Source: Micrococcaceae bacterium UBA7136 (GTDB lineage Bacteria > Actinomycetota > Actinomycetes > Actinomycetales > Micrococcaceae). From it: a stretch of DNA of 8,632 nt. Both the position numbers and the translations under genes were made by a program. The stretch is taken from contig DKXC01000097.1 of assembly GCA_002492045.1 (NCBI GenBank), positions 1 through 8,632 on the forward strand, read 5' to 3'. The stretch's first letter is position 1, and every line of letters starts with the position of its first letter. The notes below the pieces were generated by a model. The model made no database searches. It had not been told where the DNA came from and saw only the letters and a program-made list of their open reading frames with translations. Positions 1-6,499 of this stretch are shown here, piece by piece.

Positions 1-1692
1 CTAGAGGCCCAGGGCCTGGCGCATATCGTCCTTGAGACGGGCCAAACGGTCAGCCGCCTGCTGCTTGGCTGCCTGAACCCCCTGTTCCACCGGGACAATA
101 ACCTCAAGATAGCACTTGAGCTTAGGCTCAGTCCCCGAAGGACGCACAATCACCCGGGTCGAGTCCTCCGACAGGTAGAGCAGGCCATCAGTCGGCGGCA
201 AATCCTCACTGCCCTCAGACAAATCCTGGACCAGGCTCATAGGGGAACCAGCCAGGCTGACAGGCGGGGAAGTCCGCAGCCGGGTCATCATAGCCGGGAT
301 TAGGGACAAATCCTCCACCCGGATAGAGAGCTGATCAGTGGCGTAGAGGCCATGCTGGGCAGCCAGCTCATCTAGCATCTGAGGTAGGGAAGAACCAGCC
401 TCCTTGAGCTCCTGAGCCAGATCAGCCATGACCAGGGCAGCTGAGATACCGTCCTTATCCCGCACCTGGGCGTGATCTAGGCAGTAACCCAGGGCCTCCT
501 CGTAGCCGAAAGTCAGCTGAGGGACGCGGGCAATCCACTTAAAACCGGTCAGGGTCTGGCGGTGGGCAATCCCTGCAGCTCGAGCAATAGCGGCAGTCAG
601 GCGGGAAGAAACAATAGAGTTAGCAAAAACCGCCTGGGAAGGGTCCTTGACCTGGGAGGCCACCCGGGCAGCCAGCAGGGCCCCGACCTCGTCCCCCCGC
701 AGCATCCGCCAGCTGGTACCGTCCTTGACAGCGAAGGCCGCCCGGTCAGCGTCAGGGTCATTAGCAATAATGAGGTCGGCATCCAGCTGGGCTGCCAGTT
801 CCATGGCCAAATCTAGGGCTCCAGGCTCCTCCGGGTTGGGGAAGGCAACCGTGGGGAAGGCCGGATCCGGCTCAGCCTGCTGGGGAACCAGGGTGACATC
901 CGAAAAACCTGCCCGCGTCAGCACCTGCTGGGCCGTGTAGCCACCCACCCCGTGCATGGGGGTCAGCACAATCTTCAAATCCCGCTGGCGGGTAGGCACC
1001 AGGGGCAGAACCTGCCCAATATAGTCCTGCAGGAAAGACTCCGGCAGAAGCTCCCAGCCCTCCTGGGCCAGTTGAGGGGTCTCAACCGCCGCAATGGCGG
1101 CCGCAATATCAGAGTCGTAGGGTGGAACAATCTGGGCACCCCGGGCGCCCTCCTCAACAGCTGCCCCGCCCAGATAAACCTTATAACCGTTATCGTTAGG
1201 CGGATTATGGGAGGCCGTTACCATAACCCCCAGCTCAGCCCCCAGTTTCTGGGTAGCCCAGGCGGTCACCGGCGTCGGCCAGGTGCCGGGCATAAGCTGA
1301 GTCTCGATGCCGGCAGCAGCAAAGATAGCTGCCGTATCTAGGGCAAAGACCTTAGAATTCTTACGGGCATCATAGCCCACCACCGCCGAAATCTTAGGCC
1401 AGCCCTCAGCCTCAGCCCGGGCACGAGCATAATCAGCCAGGCCCTGGGCAGCCCGCTGAACCACCACCCGGTTCATCCGCATAGGGCCAGCGCCCAGCTC
1501 AGCCCGCAGGCCAGCAGTACCAAACTGGAGAGTGCCAGAGAAACGGTCAGCCAAATCAGCCTGGGCCTGCTCAGAACCAGCCTCGGCCGCCTCCAGCAGG
1601 GCAGTCAACTCCTGGACGGTCTCAGGGTCAGGGTCCACCGCCAGCCAGGCCCGGGCCTGATCCAACAGGGTAGAAAGAGGGATGCTCGTCAT
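1..1692 (-). CDS. pmmB: Phosphohexomutase-family enzyme (phosphomannomutase / phosphoglucomutase / phosphopentomutase type)
   Basis: A 563-residue alpha-D-phosphohexomutase, cytosolic, which moves a phosphate between C1 and the terminal carbon of a sugar phosphate. All four family sites are visible: the phosphoserine loop TASHNPPNDNGY (catalytic Ser161), the Mg2+ loop NDPDADR (Asp312, Asp314, Asp316), the sugar-specificity loop GYEEALG (396-402) and the phosphate-binding loop RPSGTEPK (517-524). The length fits the long PGM2-like branch, which includes phosphopentomutases, rather than short bacterial ManB. The ATG is preceded by AAGGAG at good spacing; that site overlaps the stop codon of the upstream purine nucleoside phosphorylase gene, so the two genes form an operon with coupled translation. 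The neighbour favours a role in moving (deoxy)ribose-1-phosphate to the 5-phosphate, but phosphomannomutase or phosphoglucomutase activity cannot be excluded from sequence. The stop codon is the first three bases of the window. Family assignment is firm; substrate is inferred. Confidence 0.95.
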   Translation of the reverse strand: MTSIPLSTLLDQARAWLAVDPDPETVQELTALLEAAEAGSEQAQADLADRFSGTLQFGTAGLRAELGAGPMRMNRVVVQRAAQGLADYARARAEAEGWPKISAVVGYDARKNSKVFALDTAAIFAAAGIETQLMPGTWPTPVTAWATQKLGAELGVMVTASHNPPNDNGYKVYLGGAAVEEGARGAQIVPPYDSDIAAAIAAVETPQLAQEGWELLPESFLQDYIGQVLPLVPTRQRDLKIVLTPMHGVGGYTAQQVLTRAGFSDVTLVPQQAEPDPAFPTVAFPNPEEPGALDLAMELAAQLDADLIIANDPDADRAAFAVKDGTSWRMLRGDEVGALLAARVASQVKDPSQAVFANSIVSSRLTAAIARAAGIAHRQTLTGFKWIARVPQLTFGYEEALGYCLDHAQVRDKDGISAALVMADLAQELKEAGSSLPQMLDELAAQHGLYATDQLSIRVEDLSLIPAMMTRLRTSPPVSLAGSPMSLVQDLSEGSEDLPPTDGLLYLSEDSTRVIVRPSGTEPKLKCYLEVIVPVEQGVQAAKQQAADRLARLKDDMRQALGL

Positions 1693-1701
1693 GGGTGCTC
1701 C

Positions 1702-2544
1702 TTAGAGGGCCTTAATGATGTCGGCCAGCAGACGGGAAATACGGGGGCCAGCAGCCTGACCAGCCTCAATAACCTCCTGGTGGCTCAGGGGAGTCTCCTG
1801 GATGCCAGCAGCCAGGTTAGTAACCAGAGAAATACCAAAGACCTCCATGCCAGCGGCCCGGGCAGCAATAGCCTCCAGAGCGGTAGACATACCCACCAGG
1901 TCAGCCCCCAGGGTACCAACCATCTTGACCTCAGCCGGGGTCTCATAGTGGGGGCCAGGCAGCTGGGCGTAGACACCCTCCTGCAGGCTAGGATCCAGCT
2001 GCTGGGCAATCTGCCGAATCCGAGGAGAATAAAGGTCAGTCAAATCAACAAAGTGGGCACCGACCAGGGGAGAGGCCGCAGTCAGGTTCAGGTGATCAGA
2101 AATCAGAACCGGCTCACCGGCAGAATAGGCCGGGTTCAGGCCACCACAGCCGTTAGTCAGAATCATGGTCTTAGCCCCGGTAGCCGCAGCAGTGCGAACC
2201 CCGTGGACCACAGCCTCCACGCCGCGTCCCTCATAGTAGTGGGTGCGGGCACCAATCACCAGGGCCCGCTTACCGCTAGCAGTCAAAATAGAGCTCAGGG
2301 TGCCGGGGTGGCCAGCAACAGCAGCCTTATGGAAGCCAGGAACCTCACTGGCAGGAATCACATGGGTGGTTTCACCAATCAGAGAGGCAGCCTCACCCCA
2401 GCCAGACCCCAGAGTCAGGGCAAAATCGTGCTGGGCAACACCGGTCTTCTCAGCAATGACATCAGCAGCCTGCTGGGCCAGCAGCAGGGCCGGATGCTGG
2501 GGGTCGTGAGTGGGCAGGGCAGAGGATTCAGTTTGATTGCGCAT
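1702..2544 (-). CDS. punA: Purine nucleoside phosphorylase, trimeric type
   Basis: A 280-residue cytosolic enzyme of the trimeric (PNP/MTAP) family, cleaving purine (deoxy)nucleosides with phosphate to free base and (deoxy)ribose-1-phosphate. Visible motifs: phosphate loop LGSGWG (45-50), GARTHYYEG (98-106), TNGCGG (130-135), GPHYETPAE (197-205) with Glu201, VGMST (217-221) and TNLAAGI (242-248) with Asn243, the base-recognising residue of guanosine/inosine-type PNPs. His255 lies where the ribose 5'-OH contact is expected. It is the first gene of an operon with the phosphohexomutase, whose start lies 9 bp beyond this stop. The ATG has no Shine-Dalgarno sequence. Instead TATTCT ends 6 nt upstream, as expected for a leaderless transcript. 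A 268-codon open frame on the opposite strand is a codon-use shadow. Confidence 0.96.
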   Translation of the reverse strand: MRNQTESSALPTHDPQHPALLLAQQAADVIAEKTGVAQHDFALTLGSGWGEAASLIGETTHVIPASEVPGFHKAAVAGHPGTLSSILTASGKRALVIGARTHYYEGRGVEAVVHGVRTAAATGAKTMILTNGCGGLNPAYSAGEPVLISDHLNLTAASPLVGAHFVDLTDLYSPRIRQIAQQLDPSLQEGVYAQLPGPHYETPAEVKMVGTLGADLVGMSTALEAIAARAAGMEVFGISLVTNLAAGIQETPLSHQEVIEAGQAAGPRISRLLADIIKAL

Positions 2545-2550
2545 GACCCT

Positions 2551-2578
2551 AGAATATCAAGCAGGCTCAAACCAGGAA
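2551..2578 (-). promoter_or_regulatory. Putative leaderless promoter of punA
   Basis: On the minus strand the -10 hexamer TATTCT (2551-2556) is followed by only 6 nt before the ATG of punA, the geometry of a leaderless actinobacterial transcript. The -35 region is weak: TTCCTG at 2573-2578 with a 16-nt spacer is the best candidate. That hexamer is one arm of the palindrome at 2573-2585. Confidence 0.5.
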
Positions 2579-2585
2579 CTTCCTG
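2573..2585. promoter_or_regulatory. 13-bp perfect palindrome over the punA -35 region (candidate operator)
   Basis: CAGGAA-C-TTCCTG has two perfect 6-bp arms around one base. It overlaps the weak -35 of punA, where a bound repressor would block polymerase. No regulator is identified, and a 6-bp-arm palindrome is short enough to occur by chance. Confidence 0.3.
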
Positions 2586-2599
2586 AGAAGAAAGGAGCC

Positions 2600-2626
2600 A
2601 GCTTTAAGGCCGGTCTGCCTTGAGCT
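2600..2626. promoter_or_regulatory. Imperfect inverted repeat over the lpdA -35 (candidate operator)
   Basis: The arms are AGCT-TT-AAGGC (2600-2610) and GCCTT-G-AGCT (2617-2626), separated by CGGTCT. Nine base pairs per arm form around a small internal loop. The right arm contains the TTGAGC -35 hexamer of lpdA, so this could be the binding site of a regulator of lpdA. The transcription start should lie downstream of it, so an RNA role is unlikely. Confidence 0.3.
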
Positions 2627-2648
2627 TTGATGCGCCCTGGGCCACAAT
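2620..2648 (+). promoter_or_regulatory. Putative promoter of lpdA with leaderless GTG start
   Basis: TTGAGC (2620-2625), a 17-nt spacer and CACAAT (2643-2648) are followed by 6 nt and then the GTG start of lpdA. The spacing predicts transcription beginning at or within one base of the GTG. No Shine-Dalgarno sequence lies between, which supports a leaderless message. Confidence 0.5.
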
Positions 2649-2654
2649 TGAAGT

Positions 2655-4073
2655 GTGACCCTAAAAACAGACTCCACATCCCACAGCATCATCATCCTCG
2701 GCGGCGGCCCCGGCGGCTACGAAGCAGCCCAAGTAGCAGCCAGCCAAGGCGCCGACGTCACCATCATCGAAGAAAAAGGCCTAGGCGGCTCAGCCGTCCT
2801 CACCGACGTCGTCCCCTCCAAAACCCTCATCGCCAGCGCCGACGCCCGCCAACGCTTCGGCCGAGCCCAAGAACTAGCCCTCTCCCTCGAAGGCAGTCAA
2901 GAAGGCGCCCCCGTCAGCGTCGACCTAGCCAAGGTCAACGCCCGCCTACTAGACCTAGCCCAAGAACAATCCCAAGACATCAAACGAACCCTAGAACGCA
3001 AGGGCGTCAAAGTCATCGAAGGCCGCGGCAAACTCCTCGACCGCCACACCGTCCAAGTCACCGAAGCCAACGGCCTCACCTACGACCTCACCACCGACTT
3101 CATCCTGCTAGCCGTCGGCACCCACCCCCGCGAACTAGACACCGCCAAACCCGACGGCAAACGCATCCTCAACTGGACCCAGCTCTACCAGCTCGAAGAA
3201 CTACCCCAAGACCTGATCGTGGTAGGCTCCGGTGTCACCGGCGCCGAATTCGCCTCAGCCTACAACGGCCTCGGCGCCAAAGTCACCCTCATCTCCTCCC
3301 GCGACCGGGTGCTCCCCGGCGAAGACGAAGACGCCGCCAGCGTCCTTGAAAACGTCTTTGAACGCCGCGGAGTAAGAGTCCTACCCCGCTCCCGAGCCCA
3401 AGAAGCCTGCTACAGCCCCGACGGGGAAGGCGTCATCGTCACCCTGGTCGACGGCCGCAAGGTAGCCGGCAGCCACGTCCTCATCGCCGTTGGCTCCATC
3501 CCCAACACTGACAACCTGGGCCTAGAAGCAGCCGGCGTTGAAACCGCCCCCAGCGGCCACATCAACGTAGACAGGGTCTCCCGCACCAACATCACCAACA
3601 TCTACGCAGCCGGCGACTGCACCGGGGTCTACCCCCTAGCCTCCGTCGCAGCCATGCAAGGCCGGGTAGCCGTCTCCCACATGCTCGGTGACGTGGTCAA
3701 GCCCCTCCGTACCCACCAGGTGGCCGCCAACATCTTCACCGCCCCCGAAATCGCCACCGTCGGTGTTAGCCAGACCGAAATCGAATCCGGCCGCTACCAG
3801 GCCGACATGGTCATGTTGCCCCTGAACACCAACCCCCGGGCCAAAATGATGGCCGTTGAGGACGGCTTCATCAAAATCTTCGCCCGCAAACACTCCGGCA
3901 CCGTCATTGGCGGGGTAGTGGTAGGCCCCCGAGCCTCAGAACTCATCTTCCCCCTGTCTCTAGCTGTCGATAAGAAGCTACACGTGGACGATATCGCTGA
4001 GGCCTTCACCGTCTACCCCTCCCTGACCGGGTCTATTTCGGAGGCGGCTCGCCAACTTCATACCATGCAGTAG
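2655..4073 (+). CDS. lpdA: LpdA-type NAD(P)H-quinone dehydrogenase (flavoprotein disulfide reductase fold, cysteine-less)
   Basis: A 472-residue flavoprotein. It has an N-terminal FAD-binding site GGGPGG (16-21), an NAD(P)-binding site GSGVTGAEFA (191-200), a second FAD motif YAAGDCTG (317-324) and a C-terminal dimerisation domain (about 350-472). The position of the redox disulfide (GGTCxxxxC in lipoamide dehydrogenase) reads GGSAVLTDVVPSK (44-56), with Ala47 and Val52 in place of the two cysteines. The C-terminal HPT catalytic motif is replaced by YPSLTGS (454-460). This pattern matches mycobacterial LpdA (Rv3303c type), which reduces quinones with NAD(P)H and has no lipoamide activity; that activity is inferred here. 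The start is GTG, placed 6 nt after a -10 hexamer. Codon use is odd: Glu is always GAA until about 3858, and third-position G is rare in the first half but common near the end. The gene diverges from punA and ends at a hairpin terminator. Confidence 0.93.
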   Translation: MTLKTDSTSHSIIILGGGPGGYEAAQVAASQGADVTIIEEKGLGGSAVLTDVVPSKTLIASADARQRFGRAQELALSLEGSQEGAPVSVDLAKVNARLLDLAQEQSQDIKRTLERKGVKVIEGRGKLLDRHTVQVTEANGLTYDLTTDFILLAVGTHPRELDTAKPDGKRILNWTQLYQLEELPQDLIVVGSGVTGAEFASAYNGLGAKVTLISSRDRVLPGEDEDAASVLENVFERRGVRVLPRSRAQEACYSPDGEGVIVTLVDGRKVAGSHVLIAVGSIPNTDNLGLEAAGVETAPSGHINVDRVSRTNITNIYAAGDCTGVYPLASVAAMQGRVAVSHMLGDVVKPLRTHQVAANIFTAPEIATVGVSQTEIESGRYQADMVMLPLNTNPRAKMMAVEDGFIKIFARKHSGTVIGGVVVGPRASELIFPLSLAVDKKLHVDDIAEAFTVYPSLTGSISEAARQLHTMQ

Positions 4074-4089
4074 GCTCGCCGCATAGGAG

Positions 4090-4126
4090 AAACCGCTCCT
4101 TCCTCTTCCTGGGGAGGAGCGGTTTT
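4090..4126 (+). terminator. Hairpin terminator between convergent lpdA and the transporter gene
   Basis: Arms 4090-4104 and 4111-4125 form a 15-bp stem with two G-U pairs and a 6-nt loop (CTTCCT). The plus strand ends in TTTT, a good Rho-independent terminator for lpdA 17 bp after its stop. The stem opens with GAAACCG, so the minus-strand transcript has a shorter T run (TTTC), which may let it also stop the convergent transporter gene. Confidence 0.85.
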
Positions 4127-4200
4127 CTACTGCCCAAAAGGCTAAGCAGGGGTCAAGCGTCCAGAAGCCCGGTCACAGTGGGCGCGCCCCTAGACTTTAG

Positions 4201-5598
4201 CTACTCGCCCTTGCGAGACATAGTCGTCAAATCTACGTCCTTAGTCTCATGAGTGATAGCCATGAAAATGAAGGTCAGCAGGCCAGCACCAGCCAGGTAA
4301 AGGCCCACTGCCCCCACACCACCGTTAGCGTTCAGCCAGACCGCAGCGTAAGGAGTCAGGGCTGCACCCAAAATAGAAGCCACATTGTAGCTAATGCCCG
4401 AAGCAGTGTAGCGAACATTGGTCGGGAAGAGCTCAGGCAGGTAGGCGCTCATAGAACCAAAGGTCAGGCCCATGAGGGTCATACCAATAGCCATGAAAAG
4501 AATAATCCGGCCCATATTAGCCTGCTCGCCGGTACCCACCGCAGCCGGGTCCATGAGGAAACCAAAGGAAAGACCAAAGAGGATAATCCCGGCAGTCACC
4601 ACCAGCTGAGAGGAGCGCCGGCCGTACTTATCAGCCAACCAACCAGAGACCGGAACCATAGCGGCAAAGAAAAGAATAGTGATGATCTGGATAATCAGGA
4701 AGGAACGGTAGGGGATACCCAAGCCGCCAGACTCCAGCTTGCCGATACCGAAAGACAGAATCCAGGCCGTCATCAGGTAGAAGAGAACATAGGTGGCCAG
4801 CATAATGAAGGTGCCCTGAATCATGGGCCACCAGGCCACCTTGAAGGCCTCAGTCAGCGGGGTCTTAACCTTTTGGTCCTGCTCCAGGGCCTGCTTAAAG
4901 ACGGGGGTTTCCTCCAGCTTGAAGCGGACGTAGAGGCCCACAGCCACCATGACAATAGAAGCAATGAAGGGAATACGCCAGCCCCAAACCAGGAAGGGGT
5001 GGTCCAGGCTGTCACCGGCAGCCAGGGAGGTGAAGCCCATAGCGATGGTCAGCAGCAGCATGAAGCCGTTGGCCAGGATAAAGCCGAAGGGAGCGCCCAG
5101 CTGGGGCCACATGGCAGCCCGGGCCCGCTTACCTTCCTCGGCGTATTCGGTAGCCAGCAGGGCAGCACCAGACCATTCACCGCCCAGGCCCAGGCCCTGG
5201 CAGAAACGCAGGATAGTCAGCATGGCCGGTGCCCAGAGGCCAATCTGGTAGTAGGTGGGCAGCAGGCCAATCAGGAAGGTGGCGATACCCATAGTCAGCA
5301 GGGCGCCAACCAGGGTTGCCTTGCGTCCAACCTTGTCACCGAAGTGGCCAAACACAATGGAGCCGATGGGACGAGCAATGAAGGCTGCCCCGAAGGTTGC
5401 CATAGAGGCTAGTAGCTTGGCGGTTTCGTCCTGGCCGGTGAAGAAGAGGGCCGGGAAGACTGCTACGGCTGCGGTAGCGTAAATGTAGAAGTCGTAGAAC
5501 TCGATGGTGGTGCCAATGAGGGAGGCCAGGATAACGCGGCTGCGGGGAACCTCCTGCTGGGAGGCTGGCTCTGCCGGGCTGGCGGCTGCTGTGCTCAT
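4201..5598 (-). CDS. MFS transporter, metabolite:H+ symporter (MHS) family
   Basis: A 465-residue inner-membrane protein with about 12 predicted hydrophobic segments and a hydrophilic N-terminal tail of about 20 residues. MHS hallmarks: first helix ASLIGTTIEFYDFYIY (25-40), loop 2-3 motif GHFGDKVGRK (84-93), RFCQGLGLGGEW in helix 4 (131-142), WGWRIPF before helix 6 (205-211), LEETPVF (228-234) at the start of the central loop, and a second-half motif GWLADKYGRR (319-328). Members of this family (ShiA, ProP, KgtP, CitA types) import small carboxylates, shikimate or osmolytes with protons; the substrate cannot be read from sequence. The start ATG has only a weak GAGAGA Shine-Dalgarno-like stretch, but downstream alternatives would cut into the tail. 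The gene lies 131 bp downstream of maf, behind the maf terminator, so it is probably transcribed separately. A near-palindrome sits upstream (5640-5664). The early codons are strongly C-ending, suggesting good expression. Confidence 0.9.
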   Translation of the reverse strand: MSTAAASPAEPASQQEVPRSRVILASLIGTTIEFYDFYIYATAAVAVFPALFFTGQDETAKLLASMATFGAAFIARPIGSIVFGHFGDKVGRKATLVGALLTMGIATFLIGLLPTYYQIGLWAPAMLTILRFCQGLGLGGEWSGAALLATEYAEEGKRARAAMWPQLGAPFGFILANGFMLLLTIAMGFTSLAAGDSLDHPFLVWGWRIPFIASIVMVAVGLYVRFKLEETPVFKQALEQDQKVKTPLTEAFKVAWWPMIQGTFIMLATYVLFYLMTAWILSFGIGKLESGGLGIPYRSFLIIQIITILFFAAMVPVSGWLADKYGRRSSQLVVTAGIILFGLSFGFLMDPAAVGTGEQANMGRIILFMAIGMTLMGLTFGSMSAYLPELFPTNVRYTASGISYNVASILGAALTPYAAVWLNANGGVGAVGLYLAGAGLLTFIFMAITHETKDVDLTTMSRKGE

Positions 5599-5639
5599 GC
5601 TGTCTCTCTAGTTTGCTTGTGTGGTGTGGACGAGGGCCT

Positions 5640-5664
5640 GAGCTCTAGCTGTGTGCTAGGACTC
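5640..5664. promoter_or_regulatory. 25-bp near-palindrome upstream of the MHS transporter gene (candidate operator)
   Basis: The arms GAGCTCTAGC and GCTAGGACTC flank TGTGT and match at 8 of 10 positions as an inverted repeat; the inner CTAGC/GCTAG and outer GAG/CTC pairs are perfect. It lies 42-66 bp upstream of the transporter ATG in a 131-bp intergenic stretch, the usual place for a repressor or activator site. No clear -35/-10 pair was found nearby, so its position relative to the promoter is unknown. Confidence 0.4.
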
Positions 5665-5683
5665 AAACCCTGCCCATCATTCT

Positions 5684-5718
5684 AGAAAGACCGGAGCTGA
5701 TTTTCTGAAAGCTCCCGG
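5684..5718 (-). terminator. Rho-independent terminator of maf
   Basis: On the minus strand CCGGGAGCT and AGCTCCGG form a stem of eight pairs with one bulged G around a loop of about 11 nt, followed by TCTTTCT. It begins 11 bp after the maf stop codon and separates maf from the downstream transporter gene. Confidence 0.6.
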
Positions 5719-5729
5719 GCCTATCTCGC

Positions 5730-6440
5730 CTAGTGAGATGTTTTCCAGAGGTCGGTAATAGACAGCCCCAGCTCGGCCAGCATGCCCCGCAGGGCGTGGA
5801 CCGAAAGGCCAACCACCGTGTGATACTCACCCTCAATGCCCTTAATGAAGGCTGCCCCGAAACCGTCCAGGGTGAAGGAGCCAGCCACCCAGAGGGGCTC
5901 ACCGGTAGCCACATAGGCCGCCGCCTCTTGGGGGCTGAACTGATCAAAGTGGACGCTAGCGGTCCGCAGGGAACTGGCTTCGGCAGCTTGGACAGAGCCT
6001 GGGCGAGTATCGACCAGCCAGTGGCCGGTGTGGAGCTGGCCGGAGCGTCCACTCATGGCGGTGATACGTTCTAGGGCCTTGTCGGCGCTGCCGGGCTTAC
6101 CGTAGGGCTGGCCGTCCAGCTCAAAGACTGAGTCGCAGCCCAGCACTAGGGCCCCGGAGGCTTCAGGTAGGGCGGCAACAGCCCGGGCCTTGGCCTTGGC
6201 CAGTAGCTGGGCGGTCTGGGCTGGGGTGATTTGCCCTAGTCCTGCCGCGTAGGCTTCTTCCTGGGCTTGGGCCAGGGCGGCCTCTTCATCGACGTCGCTG
6301 ACCATGACGCTGAAGGTCAGGCCAGCGTCCTCAAGGAGCTTCTTGCGGGCGGGCGAGGAGGAAGCCAGGATCAGGCGGGGTGCGCCTGGGCGGCTCTGCT
6401 GGTCGGTCTCTGCTGAGAGGTTGGTCTGCTGCTTCTGCAT
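5730..6440 (-). CDS. maf: Maf family nucleoside triphosphate pyrophosphatase
   Basis: A 236-residue cytosolic Maf/Ham1-fold enzyme that hydrolyses non-canonical or excess nucleoside triphosphates (typically dTTP/UTP or m7GTP) to the monophosphate and pyrophosphate. Visible motifs: phosphate-binding LASSSPARKKLL (25-36), DVDEE (49-53), AKAKA (81-85), GCDSV with catalytic Asp103, GKP (114-116), HTGH (137-140) and the C-terminal block GFGAAFIKGIEGEYHTVVGL (193-212). The first 20 residues (MQKQQTNLS...) are a non-conserved, Gln-rich extension. The frame upstream is closed by a TAG at 6459-6461, so ATG 6440 is the only good early start. TAGACT ends 7 nt upstream, giving leaderless geometry. The start codon, -10 and first six codons lie in the 39-bp sequence repeated at the window end. 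The acyl-CoA carboxylase genes that often flank actinobacterial maf are absent here. Confidence 0.94.
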   Translation of the reverse strand: MQKQQTNLSAETDQQSRPGAPRLILASSSPARKKLLEDAGLTFSVMVSDVDEEAALAQAQEEAYAAGLGQITPAQTAQLLAKAKARAVAALPEASGALVLGCDSVFELDGQPYGKPGSADKALERITAMSGRSGQLHTGHWLVDTRPGSVQAAEASSLRTASVHFDQFSPQEAAAYVATGEPLWVAGSFTLDGFGAAFIKGIEGEYHTVVGLSVHALRGMLAELGLSITDLWKTSH

Positions 6441-6459
6441 GCCTACCAGTCTAGTGGGC
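6421..6459. repeat. 39-bp direct repeat, copy 1, over the maf start
   Basis: Identical base for base to 8594-8632. It covers the first 20 nt of the maf coding region (ATG through AA of codon 7) and 19 nt upstream, including the -10 hexamer. The base just inside maf differs between copies (G at 6420, C at 8593). The match may extend past 6459, but copy 2 ends there with the window. Confidence 0.95.
6448..6453 (-). promoter_or_regulatory. -10 hexamer of maf, leaderless geometry
   Basis: TAGACT on the minus strand followed by 7 nt and the maf ATG, as in leaderless actinobacterial promoters. No convincing -35 lies upstream. The hexamer sits inside the 39-bp direct repeat and inside an imperfect palindrome (6441-6459, 14 of 19 positions self-complementary counting the centre), and is present again at the window end. 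Confidence 0.45.
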
Positions 6460-6499
6460 TAAGGCTGGCCCCTGCTTCTCTGCGAAGAAGTCCTTTACC

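Noticed and set aside
1780..2586. A 268-codon open frame antisense to punA
   Set aside because: A codon-use shadow of punA, which carries every PNP motif. No ribosome site or domain is visible.
2627..3349. A 240-codon plus-strand open frame overlapping lpdA, rich in Arg, Pro and His
   Set aside because: It is an out-of-frame shadow of lpdA. The near absence of G and T at lpdA third positions removes stops from this frame and produces a low-complexity Arg/Pro/His product.
4127..4200. GGGCGCGCCC palindrome and nearby GCCC/GGGC repeat just downstream of the transporter stop
   Set aside because: Short GC-rich arms without a T tract are common in such DNA; the strong hairpin at 4090-4126 already accounts for termination.
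4249..5412. A 387-codon open frame antisense to the MHS transporter gene
   Set aside because: The product is hydrophilic and low in structure, and mirrors transporter codons that avoid TTA, CTA and TCA. The transporter motifs on the other strand are unambiguous.
2655..5598. Change from C-rich to G-rich plus strand, resembling an origin-type GC-skew switch
   Set aside because: The change follows gene orientation: lpdA (plus) and the transporter (minus) both have C-ending codons on their coding strand. No dnaA gene or DnaA-box cluster is present.
6421..6459. The 39-bp repeat as a dif/Xer recombination site
   Set aside because: It has only an imperfect 19-bp palindrome and no resemblance to the two conserved 11-bp arms of bacterial dif sites.
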